Source of the DNA: Rhodobacteraceae bacterium UBA3087
GTDB lineage: Bacteria > Pseudomonadota > Alphaproteobacteria > Rhodobacterales > Rhodobacteraceae
Direction: 5' to 3'
Assembly (NCBI GenBank): GCA_002367285.1
Contig: DFBF01000041.1
Span: 1-12,436, forward strand
DNA: 12,436 bases
Below the pieces are notes generated by a model. The model was not told the origin of the DNA. It saw only the letters and a list, made by a program, of their open reading frames with translations, and made no database searches. Shown in pieces: positions 6,725 through 12,436 of this stretch. The translations under genes and the position numbers were made by a program. Each line of letters opens with the position of its first letter. The stretch's first letter is position 1.

Positions 6725-7885
6725 TCAGCCCAACAGGTCAGGGCGCAGCACCATGACAGCGCCCAGCACCAGCAAAACCACCCCGCCCACCAGATGCGAG
6801 GCACGCGAATAGCGCCCGGTCATAACGGCCGCCCGCAGCGTCACCATGGCAATCACGAACAGCGCCGTGTCATCCAGCAGGAACACCGCCAGGTACAGCA
6901 TCAAATAGCCATAATAGCTGGCCGAGGGCAGATCATGCATTGCCAGCGTCTGGGTATAGATCGCAGGCAGACCAGCCGAACAGGCCAGCTCGACCAGATT
7001 AACGGCAATCGCCAAGGCGCCAACGCCCAGTGCGGCCACCAACAGGTTCGGCATTTCCACCATGGCCCGAAACGCGTCTGAAATGCGCTTCTTGCGCCCG
7101 CCCGGCGTTATTTTGCACAGGCCCTCGGGGTTGGTCCAGTATTCCCGCAGGTACCAGATGCCAGCCCCCAGCGCCAAGGCACCAATGCCAAACCGGATCC
7201 AGCCGACCGCTCCGATCCACAGCACCACGTTCAGCCACGCCGCCATCACCGCGAAATACATCACGCCTGTTGCCAACAGGAACACCGCACCCAAGGTCCA
7301 CATGCGGCGCGTGTCGCGCACGCCCAACAACAGACCGATCAGCAACGCCAACACCCACATGGCGCAGGGGTTGAACCCGTCCACCGCCGCCAGTACGACC
7401 GTCAACAGCGGCAAGGACAGCGCGGCGGGATCAACTTCTGTCCCCCATGGCAGGGAAAACACCCCCCCTGAGGGCACCGCAACAGGGGCTATCGGCGCAA
7501 CCGCCTGCCCGGCGCGCAAATCGGCGACAGGATCGACACAAGGTACGTCGCGGCATCGCGCGATCATTGCCTGCCAGTCGCCCGTGCTGCGCCCCCCCGG
7601 GGCAAACCCCAAGCTGTAGCTGCCGCCGACGACCGCCAACGGCACGGCCGCGCGCTCCATCGCGAAATGATCGACCACCGCTTCAAACAGCGCATCATTC
7701 TGCGCAGCCGCCCCCAGCTCAATCAGATCCACAACCAGATCGGGGTCCTGCATCTCGGAGAGCGCGGCCTTGGCGGCTGTGCAATGCGGGCAGCCCTGTT
7801 GCCAAAACAGATGCAAAGTGACCTCCTGTGCACGCGCAGGCAGAGCAAAAACCATCAGGGCCAAAAGCATAAACAGAGCGCGCAT
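6725..7885 (-). CDS. Secreted thioredoxin-like domain fused to CcdA/DsbD-like membrane domain
   Basis: A 386-residue protein likely to pass electrons across the inner membrane to periplasmic thiols. A signal peptide (about 1-19, ending PARA) is followed by a thioredoxin/glutaredoxin-like domain with a CPHC active site at 32-35 and the cis-Pro segment AAVPLAVV. A Pro/Ala linker then leads to about six transmembrane helices from residue 155 on. The helix-1 motif DGFNPCAMWVL holds C174 and helix 4, NLVELACSAGLPAIYT, holds C302. This matches the one-cysteine-in-TM1 and one-in-TM4 plan of CcdA and the DsbD centre. Extra cysteines are at 111, 116 and 257. The ATG at 7885 is chosen because a full AAGGAGG stands five bases ahead; an upstream ATG at 7903 lacks a site. 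No cytochrome c maturation genes are adjacent, so the partner is unknown. Confidence 0.85.
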   Translation of the reverse strand: MRALFMLLALMVFALPARAQEVTLHLFWQQGCPHCTAAKAALSEMQDPDLVVDLIELGAAAQNDALFEAVVDHFAMERAAVPLAVVGGSYSLGFAPGGRSTGDWQAMIARCRDVPCVDPVADLRAGQAVAPIAPVAVPSGGVFSLPWGTEVDPAALSLPLLTVVLAAVDGFNPCAMWVLALLIGLLLGVRDTRRMWTLGAVFLLATGVMYFAVMAAWLNVVLWIGAVGWIRFGIGALALGAGIWYLREYWTNPEGLCKITPGGRKKRISDAFRAMVEMPNLLVAALGVGALAIAVNLVELACSAGLPAIYTQTLAMHDLPSASYYGYLMLYLAVFLLDDTALFVIAMVTLRAAVMTGRYSRASHLVGGVVLLVLGAVMVLRPDLLG

Positions 7886-7890
7886 TGTCG

Positions 7891-7897
7891 CCTCCTT
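7891..7897 (-). promoter_or_regulatory. Perfect Shine-Dalgarno of the thioredoxin-CcdA gene
   Basis: AAGGAGG on the minus strand, five bases upstream of the ATG at 7885. It is the strongest ribosome binding site in the window and decides the start against the ATG at 7903. Confidence 0.85.
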
Positions 7898-7955
7898 CAA
7901 CATGGCCAGTCTGCGCCCCGCCGCCGGGACGCACCATGACCCGCATCAAGGCGCG

Positions 7956-8030
7956 CCGACCTGTCGCAGGTTCTGGTCACGCTGGGCGGCGCAGGCGCTG
8001 GTCAAGCCGGGCGGAGCAGGCGCTGGTCAT
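7956..8030. repeat. Degenerate 25-bp tandem repeat, about three copies
   Basis: Two adjacent 25-base units (7981-8005 and 8006-8030) agree at 22 of 25 positions and share the core GCAGGCGCTGGTCA. A third, weaker unit lies immediately before (7956-7980), sharing 12 of 15 bases in its right part. The array sits between the divergent starts of the thioredoxin-CcdA gene and the broken EamA gene. The unit length is not a multiple of three, so it is not coding-type repetition. No function is recognised. Confidence 0.7.
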
Positions 8031-8081
8031 TGCCCAACAAACCCGCCATGGTCGCACGACACGCCCAACCCCGGAGCCCCC

Positions 8082-8707
8082 ATGGACAATCTACGCGGCA
8101 TTGGCCTGATGGTCACCGCCATGGCCTTCTTTGCCCTCGGGGACATGACGATCAAATGGGCCACCCAGGTCATGCCGGTGGCACAGGTTCTGGCCCTGCT
8201 GGGACTGGGCGGCGGGCTGGTCTTTGCCACCATGAGCCGCATCAAAGGACACCGGGTGATCAGCCGCGATTTCCTGCGCGCGCCCATCCTGTTGCGCAAT
8301 GGCGCCGAGGTGGTTGGCACCGTCTGCATGTTCCTTGCCCTGTCCAGGGTCGACCTGTCCATGGTCGCCGCGATCTTGCAGGCCACACCGTTGGCCGTCA
8401 CCTTTGGGGCGGCGCTGTTTCTGGGCGAACATGTCGGTTGGCGCCGCTGGAGCGCGACCTTCGTGGGCTTTATCGGCGTCCTGATCATCATGCGCCCCGG
8501 CCTGTCCGGCTTTGACCCCGACACGATCTGGGCGAGGTATCAGCCGTCATGCCGTTTCGCTACTCGCGCCTGGTGTTTTCGCTGGCCCTTGGCGTGCTGA
8601 TCTTTGTTGAAATCCCCGATGGCTGGACCCTTTTGGGCGCCGCCATTGTCATTGGCACCGGCATTTATACCTTCATTCGCGAACGTCAGGCGCAACGTGT
8701 GCGCTAA
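8082..8707 (+). pseudogene. EamA transporter broken by internal deletion and frameshift
   Basis: A DMT-superfamily exporter that is no longer intact. From the ATG at 8082 (GGAG five bases ahead) the frame codes a normal first EamA repeat of about 150 residues, including ALFLGEHVGWRRWSATFVGFIGVLIIMRPG, up to DTIW at 8531. After that it reads a nonsense tail to a TGA at 8598-8600. The frame shifted by two bases relative to the start (8531-8707) encodes 58 residues beginning GEVSAVMPFRYSRLVF and ending GIYTFIRERQAQRVR, which is the recognisable last part of the second EamA repeat. Intact relatives have about 290 residues; only about 208 codons remain, so roughly 85 codons of the second repeat have been lost out of frame. 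The 172-residue truncated product is probably non-functional. Confidence 0.9.
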
Positions 8708-8793
8708 CATCCGGTCACACGCGCCATGGCCCCTTTCCACGCCCAAACCCCTTGGGTATAGCCTTGTGCAAAGATTTTTCTTTCGCCACGGGG

Positions 8794-8810
8794 CCTGATC
8801 CCTTATCAGG
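8794..8810. promoter_or_regulatory. Hairpin in the eno upstream region
   Basis: CCTGAT-ccctt-ATCAGG forms a six-base perfect stem with a five-base loop. It can be lengthened by an outer GG/CC pair with two bulged bases. There is no T-tract, so it is not a good terminator. It may be a leader hairpin or a regulator site for eno. No convincing -35/-10 pair could be placed around it. Confidence 0.35.
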
Positions 8811-8824
8811 GGCCGCGACGAAGT

Positions 8825-8834
8825 TTAGCGCTAA
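8825..8834. promoter_or_regulatory. eno: LacI-type palindromic operator upstream of eno
   Basis: TTAGCGCTAA is a perfect ten-base palindrome with the central CG typical of LacI-family operators, followed by CA. It ends 22 bases before the eno start codon. In Rhodobacteraceae the LacI-family regulator CceR controls central carbon metabolism. From memory its operator is of this kind, but I cannot confirm the motif here. The position close to the ribosome binding site would favour repression by blocking transcription. Confidence 0.5.
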
Positions 8835-8856
8835 CAGCGACTGAAAGGCCGACGCC

Positions 8857-10131
8857 ATGAGCACCATTATCGACATCTTCGCCCGTGAAATCCTGGACAG
8901 CCGGGGCAACCCGACCGTCGAGGTCGACGTGATCCTGGAAGACGGAACCATGGGGCGCGCTGCCGTGCCCTCGGGCGCGTCCACCGGCGCGCATGAAGCC
9001 GTGGAAAAACGCGACGGCGACAAAGACCGGTACATGGGCAAAGGCGTGCTGGAAGCCGTCGCCGCCGTGAACGGTGAAATCGGCGAAAACCTGGTGGGAT
9101 TTGACGCCACAGAACAAGAAGCCATCGACGCGGCAATGTGTGAGCTGGACGGCACCCCGAACAAGGCCCGCCTGGGCGCCAACGCCATTCTGGGCGTATC
9201 GCTGGCCGTGGCCAAAGCGGCGGCCGATTATTCCTCGCTGCCGCTGTATCGTTACGTTGGCGGCGCCTCCGCCCGCATCCTGCCGGTGCCGATGATGAAC
9301 ATCATCAACGGCGGCGAACATGCCGACAACCCGATCGACATTCAGGAATTCATGATCATGCCCGTGGCGGCCGCGAACATCCGCGAAGCCGTGCGCATGG
9401 GATCGGAAGTGTTCCACACGCTGAAGAAAGAACTGTCCGCCGCAGGCCTGTCCACCGGCATCGGTGACGAAGGCGGTTTTGCCCCCAATATCGGTTCGAC
9501 CCGCGAAGCGTTGGATTTCATCCTGACCTCGATTGAAAAAGCGGGCTACACGCCGGGTAAAGACATCTATCTGGCCTTGGACTGCGCCGCGACGGAATAC
9601 TACAAAGACGGCAAATACGTGCTGTCGGGCGAAGGCAAATCGCTGTCCTCGGACGAAAACGTCGCCTATCTGGCAGCCCTTGTTGCGGACTACCCAATCA
9701 TCTCAATCGAAGACGGCATGTCCGAAGACGACTGGGACGGCTGGGCCGCCCTGACCGCCGCTTTGGGTGACAAGATCCAGCTGGTCGGCGACGACCTGTT
9801 CGTCACAAACCCGGATCGTCTGGCCGATGGCATCGCCAAGAAATCCGCCAACTCGATGCTGGTGAAAGTGAACCAGATCGGCACGCTGTCCGAAACGCTG
9901 AAAGCCGTCGACATGGCCCACCGCGCGGGTTTCACCAACGTGATGAGCCACCGGTCCGGCGAAACCGAAGACGCAACGATCGCCGATCTGGCGGTTGCGA
10001 CGAACTGCGGTCAGATCAAAACCGGCTCGCTGGCGCGTTCGGACCGGCTGGCGAAATACAACCAACTGATCCGCATCGAAGAACAGTTGGGCGAAACGGC
10101 AGAATACGCCGGGCGTTCGATTTTGAAGTAA
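8857..10131 (+). CDS. eno: Enolase (phosphopyruvate hydratase)
   Basis: Enolase interconverts 2-phosphoglycerate and phosphoenolpyruvate in lower glycolysis and gluconeogenesis, in the cytoplasm. The 424-residue length is typical. The mobile loop SGAST is at 39-43 and H155 is in NGGEHADN. The catalytic acid region GDEGGFAP holds E205. Mg2+ ligands are D242, E285 and D312, the catalytic base is K337 in LVKVNQIGT, and the phosphate-binding signature SHRSGETED lies at 364-372. AAGG stands eight bases before the ATG. The leader carries a LacI-type palindrome, and a strong intrinsic terminator follows 19 bases after the stop, so eno appears to be a single-gene transcription unit. Codon use is GC-rich like the rest of the core genes. 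Confidence 0.99.
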   Translation: MSTIIDIFAREILDSRGNPTVEVDVILEDGTMGRAAVPSGASTGAHEAVEKRDGDKDRYMGKGVLEAVAAVNGEIGENLVGFDATEQEAIDAAMCELDGTPNKARLGANAILGVSLAVAKAAADYSSLPLYRYVGGASARILPVPMMNIINGGEHADNPIDIQEFMIMPVAAANIREAVRMGSEVFHTLKKELSAAGLSTGIGDEGGFAPNIGSTREALDFILTSIEKAGYTPGKDIYLALDCAATEYYKDGKYVLSGEGKSLSSDENVAYLAALVADYPIISIEDGMSEDDWDGWAALTAALGDKIQLVGDDLFVTNPDRLADGIAKKSANSMLVKVNQIGTLSETLKAVDMAHRAGFTNVMSHRSGETEDATIADLAVATNCGQIKTGSLARSDRLAKYNQLIRIEEQLGETAEYAGRSILK

Positions 10132-10150
10132 GTTGGCATTGACGAGTGAC

Positions 10151-10182
10151 AAAAAGCTCCGCCAGAATGGCGGGGCTTTTTT
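10151..10182 (+). terminator. Rho-independent terminator of eno
   Basis: AAAAAGCTCCGCC, loop AGAAT, then GGCGGGGC and a run of six T. The GC stem has eight pairs including one G-U, extended by A-T pairs, followed by the T-tract. The A-run on the 5' side lets it act on either strand, but only the + strand has a gene ending here. Confidence 0.95.
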
Positions 10183-10202
10183 CGTTTCAGGTTTGTCAAT
10201 TT

Positions 10203-10206
10203 AGGA
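10203..10206 (+). promoter_or_regulatory. Ribosome binding site for the TTG-started DUF2971 gene
   Basis: AGGA seven bases before TTG at 10214. No ATG or GTG in frame nearby has a comparable site, which supports the rare start codon. Confidence 0.6.
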
Positions 10207-10213
10207 AAGCTCT

Positions 10214-10927
10214 TTGCCGAAACTCTACTATTACACATCACCCGATCATCTGATTGAAAACCTAACAAACAAACGGCTAAAGATCTCTCGCTACAACGAT
10301 GTGAATGACCCGTTCGAACTGGCACCGTTTGACATTTCAAACAAGGAGCTTCGAGCTGCCCATCATGAAGAAATGGGAAAGCTGAATGCACGTTTAGGCC
10401 TAATCTGTCTCAGCAAGACCTGGCAGTCTCCACCAATGTGGGCACACTACGCTAAAAACCACACGGGGGCCTGTCTGGAACTGGAGGTCACATACGACCA
10501 CCTATTCGAAATCAAATACCGCGAAACAAAAAGCTTTCCAGGACTTACCTTGGAGGATTTCGTGACGCATATTAATGCGAAAAATATCAAGGAAGTTCTC
10601 GGGACCAAAGCAAAAGAATGGGCCTATGAACAAGAACGTAGACTCCACGTTCATTTGGACCACGAACGCGTCATTCATGAATGCAAAGACGGTAAGGATT
10701 TTCATTTCCTTCCTTTTCATGTGATCCCCCAAAAAACATTCCGGCTGCTGCGAGTATATGTTGGGAACAATTGCAGACTGGGTATCAACAGAATAAAACA
10801 GGCCACAAAGTCATACCGATACTCAGTGGATGTAGTGCAAACGCGGCCCGCGTTTTCCAAATTCAAAGTAGTGCGTCAAAAGGACAAGTCGTTGTGGCAT
10901 TTGCTCCCTCGTCCAGGCAAGGATTGA
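10214..10927 (+). CDS. DUF2971-domain protein, AT-rich and probably acquired
   Basis: A 237-residue soluble protein whose motifs fit DUF2971: LYYYTSPDHLIENL (4-17), ISRYNDVNDPFEL (24-36), LICLSKTWQSPPMWAHYAKN (63-82) followed by GACLELE, and EWAYEQERRL (135-144). No biochemical role is established for this family as far as I know. The start is TTG with AGGA seven bases upstream. Base composition departs from the neighbours: two hand-counted 60-base blocks (10261 and 10561) have 27 and 24 G+C, against 36 in an enolase block (9001). Together with the truncated cupin gene directly behind it, this suggests horizontal acquisition. The conserved Tyr-Thr, Ser and Glu arrangement recalls ADP-ribosyltransferase-like folds, but that is only an impression. 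It stands alone, with no visible toxin/antitoxin or defence partner. Confidence 0.8.
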   Translation: MPKLYYYTSPDHLIENLTNKRLKISRYNDVNDPFELAPFDISNKELRAAHHEEMGKLNARLGLICLSKTWQSPPMWAHYAKNHTGACLELEVTYDHLFEIKYRETKSFPGLTLEDFVTHINAKNIKEVLGTKAKEWAYEQERRLHVHLDHERVIHECKDGKDFHFLPFHVIPQKTFRLLRVYVGNNCRLGINRIKQATKSYRYSVDVVQTRPAFSKFKVVRQKDKSLWHLLPRPGKD

Positions 10928-10938
10928 CCACTCTCCAT

Positions 10939-11121
10939 CCCAAAGCTGACCACCTGCTGACACCGGACCTGAGCCAAGGCCAACCCCAGCTGATCGTGCC
11001 AAAAGACCACTGGCAAGCGGCCCGCAGCACAGATGACTACATCCTGGTCAGTTGCACCGTCTCACCGGGATTTCAGTTTGACGGATTCACACTGGCACCG
11101 GACGGGTTCGACATTCCGTAA
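10939..11121 (+). pseudogene. 3' remnant of a DUF985-type cupin gene
   Basis: In this frame about 60 residues read as the C-terminal part of a cupin_5/DUF985 protein: HLLTPDLSQGQPQLIVPKDHWQAARS, then DDYILVSCTVSPGFQFDGFTLA and a TAA at 11119. Intact members have about 150-165 residues, with a first half (EGGYYRE and a WHR-containing segment) that is absent here. The frame upstream runs into the DUF2971 gene and reads as unrelated sequence. The 5' half was therefore lost, apparently where the AT-rich gene joined. Base composition of the remnant returns to that of the core genes. No start codon or ribosome binding site is seen, so it is probably not translated. Confidence 0.8.
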
Positions 11122-11147
11122 CCACGCCCCGCGCACCAGAAACATGT

Positions 11148-11164
11148 GTACGCGGCACGCGTAC
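11148..11164. terminator. Perfect hairpin between convergent genes, possible bidirectional terminator
   Basis: GTACGCG-gca-CGCGTAC has seven perfect pairs and a three-base loop. It lies between the cupin remnant and the end of the deacetylase gene (14 bases from that stop). There is no T-run on either side, so intrinsic termination is uncertain; a protein-binding or RNA-end-protecting role is equally possible. Confidence 0.35.
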
Positions 11165-11178
11165 TCCGCTGGATCACG

Positions 11179-12436
11179 TTACCGGTCCAGCAGAACCGCC
11201 GACAGCGGTGCCAGGGCGACCGATTTGGCCCGGTTGCCCAAAGTCCATTCAATCAGCGCCTGCACAGTTTCCAGTCGCGCGTGGCCCAGCATGATCACAC
11301 CCTTTTCCTGGCGCGCCTTGAAGGCGGCGTTGTCCATGAAACGGCGGATCACAGCCGCGCTCTGACCGTCATTGTCCAGATCGCGAAACACCAGCCCCGC
11401 CGGCACGCCTGCCTTCACGGCGCTTTTGTGGCCTGTGTTCAACCCCTGAGGCACGCTGACCAGCCCCAGCCCCTGTTCGGCCAGCACCACGGCCACCTGA
11501 CGCGCCGATGGCCCGGCGGCCTGGAAATCGGCGGCCATCATCACCGCCACGGCCGTGGACAAATGCGGCGCCTGCGCTTGCAGGGTCACTTCGACATCGG
11601 CCGGCGTGGCACCTTCGGGCAAGGGCACGGCGACGATGACCTCGGCCCCGGCAGCACGATAAAAGGTGATCGCCTCGGCCGCATCCGCCGCACCGGCATC
11701 CACGACAAAACTGACCGCAAAGGGCAGGTTTTTGAGGTCTCCCAGGGCGTTACGCGCAGTCGGCACATCCAGAAGCGCGACGGCCATCAATGGGCGCCCC
11801 TCGGGGTTTTCAAACTCGGCCGCATTGCGTTCGATCGCCAGCAATGATGGTGCAATTTCGGCGGCGGCCAGTTGAGCAGCCTCGCCCCCCTGTTCGCCTT
11901 CGCCACCGCCGATTGTCGGCAAACGGTTGGTGGTCACGTTCGGGGCCAAGTCCCCGATTTGCGTCACTGGCGCGCTTTTGATCGGTGCGGGCGGCGCATC
12001 AGTCTGCTCATCACCTTGCGGTGGCGTTTCAGCCTGCGGCCCGATTATCGGGTCTGCTGGCACAGCCGCCGGGGCGTCGCTGACCTCGGGCGCAGTTTCG
12101 GCGGGCACAGGTGGCGTGGCCGGGCCAGGCACGACTGCGGCCAGAACATCATCCGAGGGGGCCGGGCGTTCTACCCCTTCGCCATCCGTTGGGGCCGGAT
12201 GCGGCAGGGCATCTTCCATTGGCTCAACCATCGGGGTTGCGGTGGCAGCGGTCCTGTCTGGCGCGGTTTCGCTGGCGGGGGCCTGGGCCACCGGAGCGGG
12301 GGGCGTTGTCGGCGCGGGCGGGGTCGCGGGGGCGGCCACGGGGGCGCTTTCCCCTTCGTCGGGCACTGGCAGGGTCCGGGGCAGATCCTCGTCGGCCACG
12401 ATCACAGTTGTGGATGGCGCGGGGGGGACCTCGGCG
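11179..12436 (-). CDS. Divergent polysaccharide deacetylase (YibQ/DUF610 family), 5' end outside window
   Basis: The frame is open to the right edge, so the N-terminus, probably with a membrane anchor or signal, is not seen. The visible protein has a Pro/Ala/Glu-rich region of about 200 residues, encoded from roughly 11800 to the window end. It is followed by a C-terminal NodB-like domain of about 205 residues. That domain shows LLDVPTARNALGDLKNLPFAVSFVVD, VIVAVPLPEGATP, GLVFRDLDNDGQ, RRFMDNAAFKARQEKGVIMLGHARLETVQAL and a terminal LAPLSAVLL. The GHxRxET segment and the order of strands fit the YibQ/DUF610 family of divergent polysaccharide deacetylases, usually periplasmic and linked to envelope maintenance. 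The DDxG and NHMGS-type metal motifs of canonical members are replaced (LLDVP, VMMAAD). The enzyme may be inactive, so function is not claimed. Internal GTG and ATG codons should not be taken as the start. Confidence 0.8.
   Translation of the reverse strand, partial: AEVPPAPSTTVIVADEDLPRTLPVPDEGESAPVAAPATPPAPTTPPAPVAQAPASETAPDRTAATATPMVEPMEDALPHPAPTDGEGVERPAPSDDVLAAVVPGPATPPVPAETAPEVSDAPAAVPADPIIGPQAETPPQGDEQTDAPPAPIKSAPVTQIGDLAPNVTTNRLPTIGGGEGEQGGEAAQLAAAEIAPSLLAIERNAAEFENPEGRPLMAVALLDVPTARNALGDLKNLPFAVSFVVDAGAADAAEAITFYRAAGAEVIVAVPLPEGATPADVEVTLQAQAPHLSTAVAVMMAADFQAAGPSARQVAVVLAEQGLGLVSVPQGLNTGHKSAVKAGVPAGLVFRDLDNDGQSAAVIRRFMDNAAFKARQEKGVIMLGHARLETVQALIEWTLGNRAKSVALAPLSAVLLDR

Noticed and set aside
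7062..7619. Open frame on the + strand opposite the thioredoxin-CcdA gene
   Set aside because: Pro/Arg/Thr-rich nonsense product antisense to a gene with signal peptide, CPHC site and a perfect ribosome binding site.
7936..8109. Possible small protein across the 25-bp repeats, starting at ATG 7936
   Set aside because: No ribosome binding site, the repeat unit is not a multiple of three, and the frame overlaps the well-supported start of the EamA gene at 8082.
8742..8756. CCCAA-acccc-TTGGG as a terminator of the broken EamA gene
   Set aside because: Only five pairs and no T-tract follow, so it is within chance expectation for this GC-rich sequence.
10183..10953. Attachment-site direct repeats flanking the DUF2971 gene
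   Set aside because: The only repeat noticed is the seven-base TGACCAC at 10925-10931 and 10947-10953. Both copies are on the same side of the gene, so it does not bracket an insertion.
11146..11847. Open frame on the + strand opposite the deacetylase gene
   Set aside because: Rich in Arg, His, Gln and Gly without a recognisable domain, and antisense to a frame with clear family motifs.

Overview
The window looks like chromosomal DNA of a marine-type alphaproteobacterium, most likely a member of the Rhodobacteraceae (Roseobacter group). The support is about 60% GC in most genes, a Fur/Mur-type regulator of the alphaproteobacterial kind, and close agreement of protein motifs with families common in that group. 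This placement is inferred from sequence character, not from a search. No tRNA, rRNA, CRISPR array, transposase or integrase was seen.

Layout: (1) 1-2572, + strand: a probable operon of a 5'-truncated nucleoside hydrolase, a GNAT acetyltransferase that overlaps it by ATGA, and the protein AMPylase selO. (2) 2578-4836: an integral membrane protein (YjdF/DUF2238-like, - strand), divergent from an endonuclease/exonuclease/phosphatase-fold protein (+), which overlaps tail to tail with an EamA/DMT exporter (-). (3) 4932-6681, + strand: a CPA1-type Na+/H+ antiporter followed by a Fur-family metal regulator. (4) 6725-7885, - strand: a secreted thioredoxin-like domain fused to a six-helix CcdA/DsbD-like membrane domain. 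(5) 7956-8707: a degenerate 25-bp tandem repeat and an EamA transporter broken by an internal deletion plus frameshift. (6) 8857-10131: enolase, with a LacI-type palindrome in its leader and a strong intrinsic terminator behind it. (7) 10214-11121: an AT-rich DUF2971 gene starting at TTG, then the 3' remnant of a DUF985-type cupin gene. (8) 11179 to the window end, - strand: a divergent polysaccharide deacetylase (YibQ/DUF610 family) with a very long Pro/Ala-rich N-terminal region, running off the window.

Most of the window is housekeeping: nucleoside salvage, redox-linked AMPylation, export, cation/proton exchange, metal regulation, periplasmic thiol reduction, glycolysis and envelope maintenance. 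The part that has been remodelled is 7950-11170 on either side of enolase. It contains one deletion-broken exporter, one acquired AT-rich gene and one truncated cupin, so the neighbourhood of eno appears to tolerate gene turnover. I see no convincing multi-gene novel system. The best candidates for follow-up are the DUF2971 gene with its disrupted neighbour, the putative central-carbon operator at eno, and the thioredoxin-CcdA fusion.
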